A DNA stretch of 33,945 nt, from positions 1 through 33,945 of the forward strand of contig NZ_JAAGBB010000057.1 in assembly GCF_018129085.1 (NCBI RefSeq), given 5' to 3'. Below, in pieces: positions 1-9,175 of the stretch. The stretch is from Plastoroseomonas hellenica. GTDB lineage: Bacteria; Pseudomonadota; Alphaproteobacteria; Acetobacterales; Acetobacteraceae. Position numbers and translations under genes: made by a program. The notes under the pieces are model-generated. The model saw only the letters and a list, made by a program, of their open reading frames with translations, searched no databases and had not been told where the DNA came from. How positions within the stretch are numbered: the first letter of the stretch is position 1; every line of letters starts with the position of its first letter.

Positions 1-1
1 C

Positions 2-733
2 GGCACCGAGACCAGCGGCGCGACCAGGCTCGGCACCCCGATCGTCGACATCGCGACCGGCCTCTTCTCCGCGATCGCCATCCTGATGGCGCTGCACGAG
101 CGGAAGACCTCAGGCCAGGGCCAGTATTGCGACATGACGCTGCATGATTGCGGCATGGCGCTGCTGCATCCGCATGCCGCGAATTTCTTTCTCAACAGCA
201 AGCGCCCGCAGGCGACCGGCAACCCGCACCCGAACCTGGCGCCCTATTCCAAGTTCCAGACCAAGACCTGCGAGGTCTTCGTCGCCGCCGGCAACGACCC
301 CGCCTTCCGGAAGTTCTGCGACTTCCTCGGCATGCCGGAGATGGCAGGCGATCCGCGCTTCGCGACCAATGGCGCCCGCGTCACCAACCGCGCCGCGCTG
401 ACCGAGGTGCTGAACGCGCGCTTCGCCGACGAGGACGGGCATGCGCTGACCCGGCGCATGCTGGCCGCCGGGCTGCCGGCGGGGCCGGTGCTCAATGTCG
501 ACGAGGCGATGGCGGCCGATCACACCGCGCACCGGAAGATGGTGACGGAGCTCGGCGGCTTCCGGGGGCTCGGCACGCCGATAAAGCTCTCCCGCACGCC
601 TGGTGGCACCAGGAGCGCGCCGCCGCGCTTCAACGAGCATGGCGCGGCGGTGCTCCGCGCCCGCGGCTTCTCCGACGACGAGATCGCCGCACTCGCCCGC
701 GACGGCGTCCTGGTCGAGAACCGCCGCAAGTAG
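2..733 (+). CDS. Class III (CaiB/BaiF-type) CoA-transferase, 3' part
   Basis: This is the C-terminal 243 residues of a family III CoA-transferase, which moves CoA between carboxylic acids through an aspartyl-CoA thioester. The frame is open to the left edge, so the start lies outside the window. The stretch GQGQYCDMTLHD matches the family block that ends in the catalytic Asp, which would be the GAT codon at 146-148. The C-terminal part (AGLPAGPVLNVDEAMAADH, then a GTPIKLSRTPG block) is also typical; full-length members have about 400 residues. The gene converges on the chlorite dismutase-like gene with an 11-nt gap. The substrate cannot be told from this fragment. Confidence 0.9.
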   Translation, partial: GTETSGATRLGTPIVDIATGLFSAIAILMALHERKTSGQGQYCDMTLHDCGMALLHPHAANFFLNSKRPQATGNPHPNLAPYSKFQTKTCEVFVAAGNDPAFRKFCDFLGMPEMAGDPRFATNGARVTNRAALTEVLNARFADEDGHALTRRMLAAGLPAGPVLNVDEAMAADHTAHRKMVTELGGFRGLGTPIKLSRTPGGTRSAPPRFNEHGAAVLRARGFSDDEIAALARDGVLVENRRK

Positions 734-744
734 CGGATGGCGCC

Positions 745-1302
745 TCAGGCGTCCCGGCTGAGCCGGATATCGACCTCGCGCGTGACATGGCGCCATTCTT
801 CGGTCGCGCGCAGGCGCCGCACCAGCACCTCGAAGGCCTCGGCATCCTCCGGCGCGTATTCGAACCAGGTCAGGAAGTCGAAGGGCTCGCCGAGCTCGCG
901 GCCGTGATGCAGGCGGCGCGCGACGGCCGGCAGGTAGTCCAGCCCGATCGCGATGTGGTGGGAGCTCTCCTCCAGGATGGCGCGGCGCTCATCCTGGGCG
1001 AGCGCCCACCAGGCCTCGGTCTTGCGGATCGGGATCAGCGCCGCGCGCGTCGCCTGCCTCCGGCCGAGCCCCTGCTGCACGGCCGCCAGCGCGTCGAGCT
1101 CGGCGCGAGTGGTGTAGCGCGGGTTGCTGGTAGTGCCGCGCAAGGCCCAGACCGCATCCGGTGGCGCCGGCACGCTGGCGCCTTCCTGCATGGTGAGCCG
1201 TGCCGCGGCCGGCAGGGCCTCGCCCAGCACCGCCTCGATCCGCTCGATGCGCCAGGGGCCGGCAGCGCCGGCGGCGAAGGTGACGGAGAGCGGCGGCGGC
1301 AT
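745..1302 (-). CDS. cld: Chlorite dismutase-family haem protein (short type)
   Basis: The 185-residue product resembles the short proteobacterial chlorite dismutases of the Nitrobacter type, which turn chlorite into chloride and O2 with haem b. The block ESSHHIAIGLDYLPAVARR places the probable haem-ligating His116 exactly 13 residues before the probable distal Arg129, the same spacing as in characterised short Clds. The C-terminal LTWFEYAPEDA block is also conserved. No signal peptide is visible, so it should be cytoplasmic. The ATG shares one base with the TGA of the upstream racemase gene, so translation is probably coupled. No perchlorate-reduction genes are nearby; the physiological role of such enzymes in non-perchlorate reducers is not settled. 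Confidence 0.85.
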   Translation of the reverse strand: MPPPLSVTFAAGAAGPWRIERIEAVLGEALPAAARLTMQEGASVPAPPDAVWALRGTTSNPRYTTRAELDALAAVQQGLGRRQATRAALIPIRKTEAWWALAQDERRAILEESSHHIAIGLDYLPAVARRLHHGRELGEPFDFLTWFEYAPEDAEAFEVLVRRLRATEEWRHVTREVDIRLSRDA

Positions 1303-2009
1303 CAGGCGGGCATCATGCGCTGCACCGACCGGCGCAACGCGGCGCGCGCCAGCAGGCGCGTGGAATCGAGTGTTGGTAGCGGTGAGTTCGCGTCGTCCAT
1401 GATCAGCGGGATCTCGGTGCAGCCGAGGATGACGGCGTCGCAGCCGGCATCCCGCAGGCGGCCGAAGACCTGCCGGAAGCGGGCGACCGCCTCCGGCTTG
1501 AAGATCCCGTAGACCAGCTCCTCCATGATGATGCGACTGATCTCTTCACGCTCGGCGGCATCGGGCAGCCGGTGTTCCAGCCCGTGCGCCGCGAGCGCCT
1601 CCGGATAGACGGCGCTGTCCATCAGCCAGCGCGTGCCGGTGATGCCGGGGCGGCGGAAGCCGCGCGCCTTCGCTTCCGCCGCGACGACCTCCGCGATGTG
1701 CAGCCAGGGCAGCGGCGATCGCGCCGCGATATCAGGCAGCGCCTGGTGGATCGTGTTGTCCGGGCAGATCAGCAACTCGGCGCCGGCCGCCGCGAGCTTC
1801 CGGGCGGAGGAGAGCATCAGTTCGCCGACGCCGGCCCAGTCGCCGCGCTCGAGGCAGGCGACATAATCGGCAAGCGAATGCGTGTGCATGGAGATTTCGG
1901 GATGCGCATGCGGCCCGAGCAGCGCGGCGCCCTCCGTGCAGATGGTCCGGTAGCAGAGCGCCGCACCTTCCGCGGAGCAGCCGACGATACCGATATGGCG
2001 CGGCGTCAC
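1302..2009 (-). CDS. Aspartate/glutamate racemase-family protein
   Basis: The 235-residue product belongs to the Asp/Glu racemase family, cofactor-independent enzymes that use two Cys as acid and base. The two expected Cys blocks are present: Cys82 in LLICPDNTIH and Cys197 in ILGCTEIP. The N-terminus (HIGIVGCSAEG) fits the family's first strand. The start is GTG at 2009 and shares GTGA with the stop of the upstream murA-like gene; its own stop shares one base with cld, so the three genes form one transcription unit. Lying next to a MurA-type gene suggests D-glutamate or D-aspartate metabolism, but the Cys82 block differs from classical MurI and the substrate is unproven. Confidence 0.85.
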   Translation of the reverse strand: MTPRHIGIVGCSAEGAALCYRTICTEGAALLGPHAHPEISMHTHSLADYVACLERGDWAGVGELMLSSARKLAAAGAELLICPDNTIHQALPDIAARSPLPWLHIAEVVAAEAKARGFRRPGITGTRWLMDSAVYPEALAAHGLEHRLPDAAEREEISRIIMEELVYGIFKPEAVARFRQVFGRLRDAGCDAVILGCTEIPLIMDDANSPLPTLDSTRLLARAALRRSVQRMMPA

Positions 2010-3340
2010 GCGCGCGCCTCCCGCCTGATGTCGGCGCCGCAGGCCGCGAGCTTTTCCGCCATCCCGTCATAGCCGCGATCGAGATGCTCGAGCCCGTCGA
2101 GCGCCGTCTCCCCCCGGGCGCCGAGCCCTGCCAGGACCAGCGCCGCCGCGGCGCGCAGGTCGGTCGCCGTCACCCGGGCGCCGGTTAGCCGCGTGACGCC
2201 GCGCACCCAGGCGGTCCTGCCATGGACGGTGATATCAGCGCCCAGCTTCCGGAGCTCGTCCACATGCCGGAACCGCTGTTCGAAGATGGTCTCGGTGATG
2301 GCGCTGGCGCCCCGCGCCGTCGCGAGCATGGCCATGACCGGCGATTGCAGGTCGGTCGCGAAGCCCGGATAGGGCATGGTCCTGAAGTCGGTGCCGATCA
2401 AGCCGGCCGAAGCCCGGCGCGCGATCAGGCCGGTCCCGGTCTCCTCCAGCGCGACGCCCGCCGCCGCGAGCAGAGGCAGGCCGGCGCCGAGCAGCTCGGC
2501 GCGGGCATGCTCCAGGAACAGCGCGCCATCCGTCACCGCCGCGGCGCAGGCGAGCGTCCCGGTCTCGATGCGGTCGGGCATGACGCTGTGCACCGCGCCG
2601 GTCAGCGACGCGCCGCCCTGCACGGTGAGCAGGTCGCCATCCAGCCCCGTGATCCCAGCGCCCATCGCGATCAGGCAGCGGGCGAGATCGGCGATCTCGG
2701 GCTCGCGCGCGGCGTTGCGGATCACGGTTTCGCCGCGCGCCAGCACGGCGGCCAGCATCAGGTTCTGCGTCGCGCCGACCGAGGGCTGCGGCAGCAGGAT
2801 CTCGGCGCCGTGCAGGCCGTGCGGCGCCCGGGCCTGGATCATGCCGCCGGCGAGGTCGATCTCCGCCCCCATGGCGCGCAGGCCGGCGACATGGAAGTCG
2901 ATCCCCCGCAGCCCGATCGCATCCCCGCCCGGCATCGGCAGGGAGGCTTCGCCGCAGCGGCCCAGCATCGCACCCAGGAGGAGGATCGAGGCCCGCATCC
3001 GGCCCACCAGCGCGCCCTCGATCCGTCGCGAGTGCAGGCGGTCGGCGCAGAGCGTCAGCGTGAGGCCGGCGCGGCCGCCGGACCAGCCGAGGCCGACGCC
3101 GAGGCGCTGCAGCAGGTTCGCCAGCACCGCGACGTCGAGATTGGCGGGCAGGTTGTGCAGGGTCACGAGGTGCGGGCTCAGCAGCGCCGCGACCATCAGG
3201 GGCAGGGCGGCATTCTTGGCGCCGCTGATCGGATAGGTGCCGGTGAGCCGGGCGCCGCCCCGGATCACGAGATGGGTGCCGGGATCCGGGCGCCACCAGG
3301 GGGAGGCGGCAAGCAGGGAGGCATCGGGGCTGGGGATCAT
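2006..3340 (-). CDS. murA: UDP-GlcNAc 1-carboxyvinyltransferase (MurA family) with Cys-to-Asp change
   Basis: MurA transfers enolpyruvate from PEP to UDP-GlcNAc, the first committed step of peptidoglycan synthesis in the cytoplasm. The 444-residue product has the two-domain EPSP-synthase fold hallmarks: SGAKNAALPL with Lys42 near the N-terminus, and DLRAAAALVLAGL plus LDRGYDG near the C-terminus. The active-site loop reads PGGDAIGLRGIDFH, so Asp140 stands where E. coli has Cys115, the residue fosfomycin alkylates. Asp here is known from naturally fosfomycin-tolerant MurA enzymes. The start is supported by AGGAGG about 8 nt upstream (complement of 3348-3353). It is first in a unit with the racemase and cld. 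It could be a second MurA copy beside a canonical one elsewhere. Confidence 0.92.
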   Translation of the reverse strand: MIPSPDASLLAASPWWRPDPGTHLVIRGGARLTGTYPISGAKNAALPLMVAALLSPHLVTLHNLPANLDVAVLANLLQRLGVGLGWSGGRAGLTLTLCADRLHSRRIEGALVGRMRASILLLGAMLGRCGEASLPMPGGDAIGLRGIDFHVAGLRAMGAEIDLAGGMIQARAPHGLHGAEILLPQPSVGATQNLMLAAVLARGETVIRNAAREPEIADLARCLIAMGAGITGLDGDLLTVQGGASLTGAVHSVMPDRIETGTLACAAAVTDGALFLEHARAELLGAGLPLLAAAGVALEETGTGLIARRASAGLIGTDFRTMPYPGFATDLQSPVMAMLATARGASAITETIFEQRFRHVDELRKLGADITVHGRTAWVRGVTRLTGARVTATDLRAAAALVLAGLGARGETALDGLEHLDRGYDGMAEKLAACGADIRREARA

Positions 3341-3433
3341 GGCGGCGGCCTCCTGGCTTGCTCCGTCAATCTAGCTGCCATGCGCGATCGATTCGAGGGT
3401 GACAAGCCGGCGCGGCCGTCCTAGGTGTTGGGC

Positions 3434-3496
3434 ATGTCCTTCGCTGGCATCGCCGCCGCTCGATTTTATTACGTCCGCACACATCGGCGGAGGTAG
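3434..3496 (+). CDS. Probable leader peptide of the DAHP synthase attenuator
   Basis: This 20-codon frame starts with ATG at 3434, has AGGTG at 3423-3427 six bases upstream, and ends with TAG at 3494-3496. Codons 11-13 are TTT TAT TAC (Phe-Tyr-Tyr), at 3464-3472. An intrinsic terminator follows about 42 nt after the stop, ahead of a DAHP synthase gene. A ribosome stalled for Phe- or Tyr-tRNA would cover bases up to about 3484. That leaves GGCGG at 3486-3490 free to pair with CCGCC at 3538-3542, the left arm of the terminator. A ribosome that reaches the stop would cover GGCGG and let the terminator form. This is the logic of classical amino-acid attenuation; the function is inferred. Confidence 0.75.
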   Translation: MSFAGIAAARFYYVRTHRRR

Positions 3497-3537
3497 GGGC
3501 GCGCGCAAGCGACGAGGCATCGTGAGTTCCCGAACAA

Positions 3538-3563
3538 CCGCCAGTTTCCCTGGCGGTTTTTTT
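3538..3563 (+). terminator. Intrinsic terminator acting as attenuator before the DAHP synthase gene
   Basis: CCGCCAG (3538-3544) and CTGGCGG (3550-3556) form a perfect 7-bp stem with a 5-nt loop, followed by seven T (3557-3563). It lies between the leader peptide and the DAHP synthase start, so it is an attenuator, not an end-of-gene terminator. Its left arm can pair alternatively with GGCGG at 3486-3490, which in turn can pair with CCGCC at 3453-3457. These give the four segments needed for a pause hairpin, an antiterminator and a terminator. Confidence 0.85.
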
Positions 3564-3600
3564 GTGCCGCCAGGCATGGCCCAACAGGAGGCATACCCAG

Positions 3601-4695
3601 GTGGAACCGATCGAGGATCTGCGGATCCAGACCATCAGCGAGCTGACCTCGCCCGCGCGCATCATCGGGGAGATACCCCGGAGCGCCACTGTCAGCCGGA
3701 CGGTCGCGGATGCGCGGCACGCCATCCACAGCATCCTGCATGGGGATGACGACCGGCTGATCGTGATCGCCGGCCCCTGCTCGATCCACGATCCCGTGGC
3801 GGCGCGCGACTACGCCGAGCGGCTTGCGCGGCAGCGCCTGCGCTTCGGCACGGAGCTCGAGATCGTCATGCGGGTCTATTTCGAGAAGCCGCGGACGACC
3901 GTCGGGTGGAAGGGGCTGATCAACGATCCGCGGCTCGACGACAGCTTCCGGATCGAGGAGGGCCTGCGCATCGCCCGCGGCCTGTTGCTCGACATCAACG
4001 GCATGGGATTGCCGGCCGGCTGCGAGTTCCTGGATACCATCACCCCGCAATACATCGCCGACTTGGTGAGCTGGGGCGCGATCGGCGCCCGGACGACCGA
4101 GAGCCAGGTGCATCGCCAGCTCGCCTCCGGCCTGTCCTGCCCGATCGGGTTCAAGAACGGGACCAATGGCGACGTGAAGATCGCGCTCGACGCGATCCTG
4201 GCGGCCTCGCAGGCCCACCACTTCCCCGCGGTCACCAAGGAAGGCCGGGCGGCCATCGCCTCCACTCGCGGCAATGAGGATTGCCACCTGATCCTGCGGG
4301 GCGGGAAGCAGCCCAACTACGACGCGGACAGCGTGCAGGCGGCGGCAGCGGGCGCGATCAAGGCCGGCCTGGCGCCGCGCATCATGGTCGATGCCAGCCA
4401 CGCCAACAGCGGCAAGGATCCGGAGAACCAGCCAGCGGTGATCGCGGATGTCGCCCGGCAGGTCGCGGCCGGCGACTGCCGCATCCTGGGCGCGATGGTC
4501 GAGAGCAACCTGGTCGGCGGCCGCCAGGATCTGGTGCCCGGCAGGATGCTGACCTACGGCCAGAGCATCACCGATGGCTGCATCGACTGGCCGACCTCGG
4601 TCGCGGTGCTGGAGACGCTGGCGGAGGCCGTGCGGGCGCGGCGGCGCAGCGCGTCGACCGGCCAGAAGCAGGAGGTCGCCGCGGCGGCCGTCTGA
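3601..4695 (+). CDS. aroG: 3-deoxy-7-phosphoheptulonate (DAHP) synthase, type I
   Basis: The enzyme condenses phosphoenolpyruvate and erythrose 4-phosphate to DAHP, the entry step of the shikimate pathway. The 364-residue product carries the type I AroG/AroF/AroH blocks: VIAGPCSIHDP, MRVYFEKPRTTVGWKGLINDP, IGARTTESQ, GFKNGTNGD and VDASHANSGKDP. The start is GTG at 3601, preceded at nine bases by AGGAGG (3586-3591); an in-frame ATG at 3562 lies in the terminator tail and has no ribosome binding site. The Phe-Tyr-Tyr leader suggests control by charged Phe- and Tyr-tRNA. Allosteric specificity (Phe, Tyr or Trp) cannot be read here, so the G in the symbol is provisional. It converges on the SDR gene with a 33-nt gap. 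Confidence 0.95.
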   Translation: MEPIEDLRIQTISELTSPARIIGEIPRSATVSRTVADARHAIHSILHGDDDRLIVIAGPCSIHDPVAARDYAERLARQRLRFGTELEIVMRVYFEKPRTTVGWKGLINDPRLDDSFRIEEGLRIARGLLLDINGMGLPAGCEFLDTITPQYIADLVSWGAIGARTTESQVHRQLASGLSCPIGFKNGTNGDVKIALDAILAASQAHHFPAVTKEGRAAIASTRGNEDCHLILRGGKQPNYDADSVQAAAAGAIKAGLAPRIMVDASHANSGKDPENQPAVIADVARQVAAGDCRILGAMVESNLVGGRQDLVPGRMLTYGQSITDGCIDWPTSVAVLETLAEAVRARRRSASTGQKQEVAAAAV

Positions 4696-4728
4696 TCGGC
4701 GGGGTTCGGGCGGGCAGGCCGAATCGGA

Positions 4729-5436
4729 TTAGGCCGGCAGGCTTGCCGCGTGCCGGGTCTCGCCGGGGCCGCAGAGATCGGCGATCGCCGGCGCCACCTC
4801 GGCGGGCTTCGGCAGGCTCTCGCGTGCCTCGCCCGGGAAGGCCAGCGCGCGCAGCTTGGTCGCGACCGCGCCGGGGTCGTGCAGATTGATCCGCAGCCGC
4901 GTCCCCGCGACCTCCGCCGCCCAGGTGCGCACCAGATGCTCCATGCCCGCCTTGCTGGCGCCGTACATGCCCCAATAGGGCGTCGGTGCGCCGGCGAGGG
5001 CATCGGTCAGGAACACCGCGCGGCCGGCATCGGAGGCGCGGAGCGGCGGATCGCAGCTCCGGATCAGCCGCCAGGCAGCCGAGAGGTTCACCCCGATCAC
5101 CGTGGTCCAATCGGCGGGATCGACATGCGCGACCGGCGTCAGCCGGTTCAAGGCACCCGCCGCATGCACCAGGATGTCGAGCCGCCCGAAGCGCTCGTAG
5201 ATCGAAGGGCCGATCTGGTCGATCTGCTCCTGGTCGCGCACGAGGTCGAGCGGCAGCAGCGACGCCTTGCCGCCTGCTTCGCGGATCGCGTCATCCGTCT
5301 CCTCGAGCCCGCCCTGGGTGCGCGCCGTGATCACCACATGCGCGCCGCGGCGCGCGAGCTCGATGGCGACGGCCGCGCCGATCCCGCGGGAGGCGCCGGT
5401 GACCAGCGCCACCCGATCCGAGAGCAGCCCCGTCAC
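4729..5436 (-). CDS. Short-chain dehydrogenase/reductase downstream of purF
   Basis: The 235-residue product has an SDR Rossmann fold with the TGASRGIG cofactor motif (residues 13-20), HAAG in place of NNAG (91-94), and the YxxxK pair Tyr158/Lys162. The catalytic Ser expected 13 residues before Tyr158 is absent; the segment reads VFLTDALAG with Asp145 there and Thr144 beside it. The start is GTG at 5436, sharing GTGA with the purF stop; longer in-frame extensions would run into purF. SDR genes following purF are common in alphaproteobacteria. The substrate is unknown. Confidence 0.85.
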   Translation of the reverse strand: MTGLLSDRVALVTGASRGIGAAVAIELARRGAHVVITARTQGGLEETDDAIREAGGKASLLPLDLVRDQEQIDQIGPSIYERFGRLDILVHAAGALNRLTPVAHVDPADWTTVIGVNLSAAWRLIRSCDPPLRASDAGRAVFLTDALAGAPTPYWGMYGASKAGMEHLVRTWAAEVAGTRLRINLHDPGAVATKLRALAFPGEARESLPKPAEVAPAIADLCGPGETRHAASLPA

Positions 5437-6971
5437 GTGCCGACGGGCTGGAGCAGCGAGAGCTGCTTCTCCGAATTGTCCTGCCAGTCGGTCAGCGGGA
5501 TCGCGTACTCGCCGGTGAAGCAGGCGTCGCAATAGGCCGGCTTCTTCGCGTCGCGCCCCGGCTTGCCGAGGGCACGGTAGAGCCCGTCGAGCGAGATGAA
5601 GGCCAGGCTGTCGACGCCGATGATGCGCGCCATCTCCTCGAGATCGTGCCTGGCGGCCATGAGCTGCGAGCGCTCCGGCGTGTCGATGCCGTAGTAGCAG
5701 CTATGGGTCGTGGGCGGCGAGGAGATGCGCATATGCACCTCGGTCGCGCCGGCCTGGCGCACCATCTCGACGATCTTGCGGCTGGTGGTACCGCGCACGA
5801 TCGAATCATCGACGAGGATGACCCGCTTGCCCGCGAGGATCGGCTTGTTCGCGCTGTGCTTCAGCTTCACGCCGAGGTGGCGGATCTGGTCGGTCGGCTC
5901 GATGAAGGTGCGGCCGACATAGTGGTTGCGGATGATGCCGAGCTCGAAGGGGATCTTGGCCTCGGCCGCATAGCCCATCGCCGCCGGCACGCCGCTGTCC
6001 GGCACCGGGACGACCACATCCGCCGACACATGGCTCTCGCGCGCCAGCTCGGCGCCAATGCGCTTCCTGGTGTCGTAGACCGGCGTGCCCTCGCTCACGG
6101 AGTCCGGCCGCGAGAAGTAGATGTATTCGAAGATGCAGAAGCGGCTCTCGTGCCGCCCGAAGGGCTTCACGCTGCGCACGCCGGCATCGTCGATGACGAC
6201 GATCTCGCCCGGCTCGATGTCGCGCACGAATTCTGCGCCGACAATGTCGAGCGCGCAGGTCTCGGAGGCGAGCACATGGCCGCCACCGGCATGGCCCGGC
6301 AGCCGGCCGAGCACCAGCGGCCGGACGCCGAGCGGGTCGCGGGCGCCGAGCAGCGCGCCATTGTGCAGCGCCACCAGGCTATAGGCGCCCTGCACCTGCT
6401 TCAGCGCATCGATCAGCCGGTCCACCACGGTGGAATAGAGGCTGATCGCGATCAGGTGGACGAAGACCTCGCTGTCGGTCGTGCTCTGGAACAGGCAGCC
6501 GCGGCGGACCAGGGCGCGCTTCAACGCATAGGCATTGGTCAGGTTGCCGTTATGCGCGACGGCGAAGCCGCCGAACTCGAAATCGGCGTAGAGCGGCTGC
6601 ACGTTGCGCAGCGCCGTCTCGCCGGTGGTGGCGTAGCGGTTGTGCCCGATCGAAGCGCGGCCGGGCAGCCCGGCCATGACCTTGGCATCGCTGAAATTGT
6701 CGCCGACCAGGCCGAGGCCCTTGTGGCTGTGGAACAGCCCGCCATCGTCGAGGCTGACGATGCCCGCCGCCTCCTGCCCGCGATGCTGGAGGGCGTGCAG
6801 GCCAAGGGCGGTCAGCGCCGCGGCGTCGGTCGAGCGCCAGACCCCGAAGACACCGCATTCCTCATGCGGTTTGTCGTCGTCGTCCATGAGGACGCGGGGA
6901 GAAGCGTCGAGCACACGGGAAGCGTCGTCATGGTCGATGGCGTCGGGCGCATCGGTCATCATGGTCCTCAC
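5433..6971 (-). CDS. purF: Amidophosphoribosyltransferase
   Basis: PurF makes 5-phosphoribosylamine from PRPP and glutamine, the first committed step of purine synthesis. The N-terminal class II glutaminase domain starts at Cys39 (EECGVFGVW), which must be exposed by removal of a propeptide. The C-terminal phosphoribosyltransferase domain has the PRPP loop VILVDDSIVRGTT. Cys in ASETCALDI, THSCYYG and CDACF match the four ligands of the Bacillus-type 4Fe-4S cluster. The GTG at 6971 overlaps the cvpA stop (GTGA). ATG codons 4 and 5 are also possible, and a TGAGGA lies just ahead of the ATG at 6959. The propeptide of 34-38 residues is longer than the roughly 11 of B. subtilis. Order cvpA-purF-SDR. 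Confidence 0.97.
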   Translation of the reverse strand: MRTMMTDAPDAIDHDDASRVLDASPRVLMDDDDKPHEECGVFGVWRSTDAAALTALGLHALQHRGQEAAGIVSLDDGGLFHSHKGLGLVGDNFSDAKVMAGLPGRASIGHNRYATTGETALRNVQPLYADFEFGGFAVAHNGNLTNAYALKRALVRRGCLFQSTTDSEVFVHLIAISLYSTVVDRLIDALKQVQGAYSLVALHNGALLGARDPLGVRPLVLGRLPGHAGGGHVLASETCALDIVGAEFVRDIEPGEIVVIDDAGVRSVKPFGRHESRFCIFEYIYFSRPDSVSEGTPVYDTRKRIGAELARESHVSADVVVPVPDSGVPAAMGYAAEAKIPFELGIIRNHYVGRTFIEPTDQIRHLGVKLKHSANKPILAGKRVILVDDSIVRGTTSRKIVEMVRQAGATEVHMRISSPPTTHSCYYGIDTPERSQLMAARHDLEEMARIIGVDSLAFISLDGLYRALGKPGRDAKKPAYCDACFTGEYAIPLTDWQDNSEKQLSLLQPVGT

Positions 6972-7528
6972 TGGCGGCTGCGCGCCGGCGGGCGCAACAG
7001 CTCTTCCATGGTCGGCACCGGCCTGTCCGGGGGGTCGGGCAGGCGGGGGCGGTATTCCTCAGGTAGCTGTGCCACCAGCCTCGCGGCTCCATCGGCCACG
7101 ATGGGCAGGGCCCGCGCCTCCCGCACGGGTTCCGGCCACCGCTCCGGCGCGGGGAGCACGAGGCCACCCACGATATAGGCGAGCAGGACCAGGAAGGCAC
7201 CCCGGGCAATCCCGAATACCAGACCCAACACACGGTCGAGGCCGGAGAGCAGCGAGGCCTGAACGATGCCCGCGATCCAGGAAATGATGATCTTCAGGAT
7301 GATCAGCACCACCAGGAACACGCCGCCGGCGGCGATCGCGTCAACCAGCCAGGGCTGTTCGACATAGGGCGAGACCATGGGGCGCACCTGCGGCAGTGCA
7401 TAGAGGGCGGTCACTGCGGCGCCGATCCAGGCGCCGACGCCCAAGGCCTCGCTCACCAAACCGCGGAAAAAGGCGTGAATCGCCGATACAGCGATCACGC
7501 CCAGCAAGACGCCATCAACCCAGGTCAT
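6968..7528 (-). CDS. cvpA: CvpA family inner-membrane protein
   Basis: The 186-residue product has four predicted membrane segments: about residues 5-25, 28-48, 63-90 and 100-125. The start MTWVDGVLLGVI and the RGLVSEALGVGAW and GLDRVLGLVFGIARG blocks are typical of CvpA. The roughly 60-residue Pro/Arg-rich tail should be cytoplasmic or disordered. CvpA is named for colicin V production and has been linked to envelope stress; its molecular role is not settled. It precedes purF and shares GTGA with it, as in many proteobacteria. The start is ATG at 7528, with repeat copy 1 lying between it and radA. Confidence 0.93.
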   Translation of the reverse strand: MTWVDGVLLGVIAVSAIHAFFRGLVSEALGVGAWIGAAVTALYALPQVRPMVSPYVEQPWLVDAIAAGGVFLVVLIILKIIISWIAGIVQASLLSGLDRVLGLVFGIARGAFLVLLAYIVGGLVLPAPERWPEPVREARALPIVADGAARLVAQLPEEYRPRLPDPPDRPVPTMEELLRPPARSRQ

Positions 7529-7571
7529 GCGGGGGGTATAGCGGGGGCGTTGCGTGGCGTCATCATCATGG

Positions 7572-7770
7572 CCTCAAGCGCCGGCGGCCGCATCCGCGGC
7601 CTTGGCTTGCGCGCTGTCAGGTGTGCTCTGGCGGCAACTGTCGGTCGCGCGCGAGGCCGCATTCGCGGCCCCGGAGCATTCGTCCTCCGGAGCCTCGGCG
7701 AAGGAGGATCGGCTGCGCCTCGCTCCGCAGGGACTATTGGCGGCCTGTGGCAGCGGCGTGGAGGCGTAGC
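7572..7770 (+). repeat. GC-rich dispersed repeat, copy 1 (after radA)
   Basis: About 200 nt between the radA stop and cvpA. It begins CCTCAAGCGCCGGC and carries hairpin 1, GGCCGC (7586-7591) - ATCC - GCGGCC (7596-7601), then TTGGCT. A second hairpin GGCCGC-ATTC-GCGGCC follows near 7656-7671. Related copies are at 17986, 25145 and, inverted, 31600-31786. Its right end abuts the radA stop. The frames through it have no recognisable protein. Confidence 0.85.
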
Positions 7771-7771
7771 C

Positions 7772-9175
<1,404 letters not shown>

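Noticed and set aside
148-1512. Long plus-strand frame across the CoA-transferase and chlorite dismutase genes
   Set aside because: It is a shadow of two well-supported genes and has low-complexity Arg-rich sequence.
2222-3424. Long plus-strand frame antisense to the murA-like gene
   Set aside because: Composition is Arg/Gln/Gly-rich with no motif; the minus-strand frame has the complete MurA pattern.
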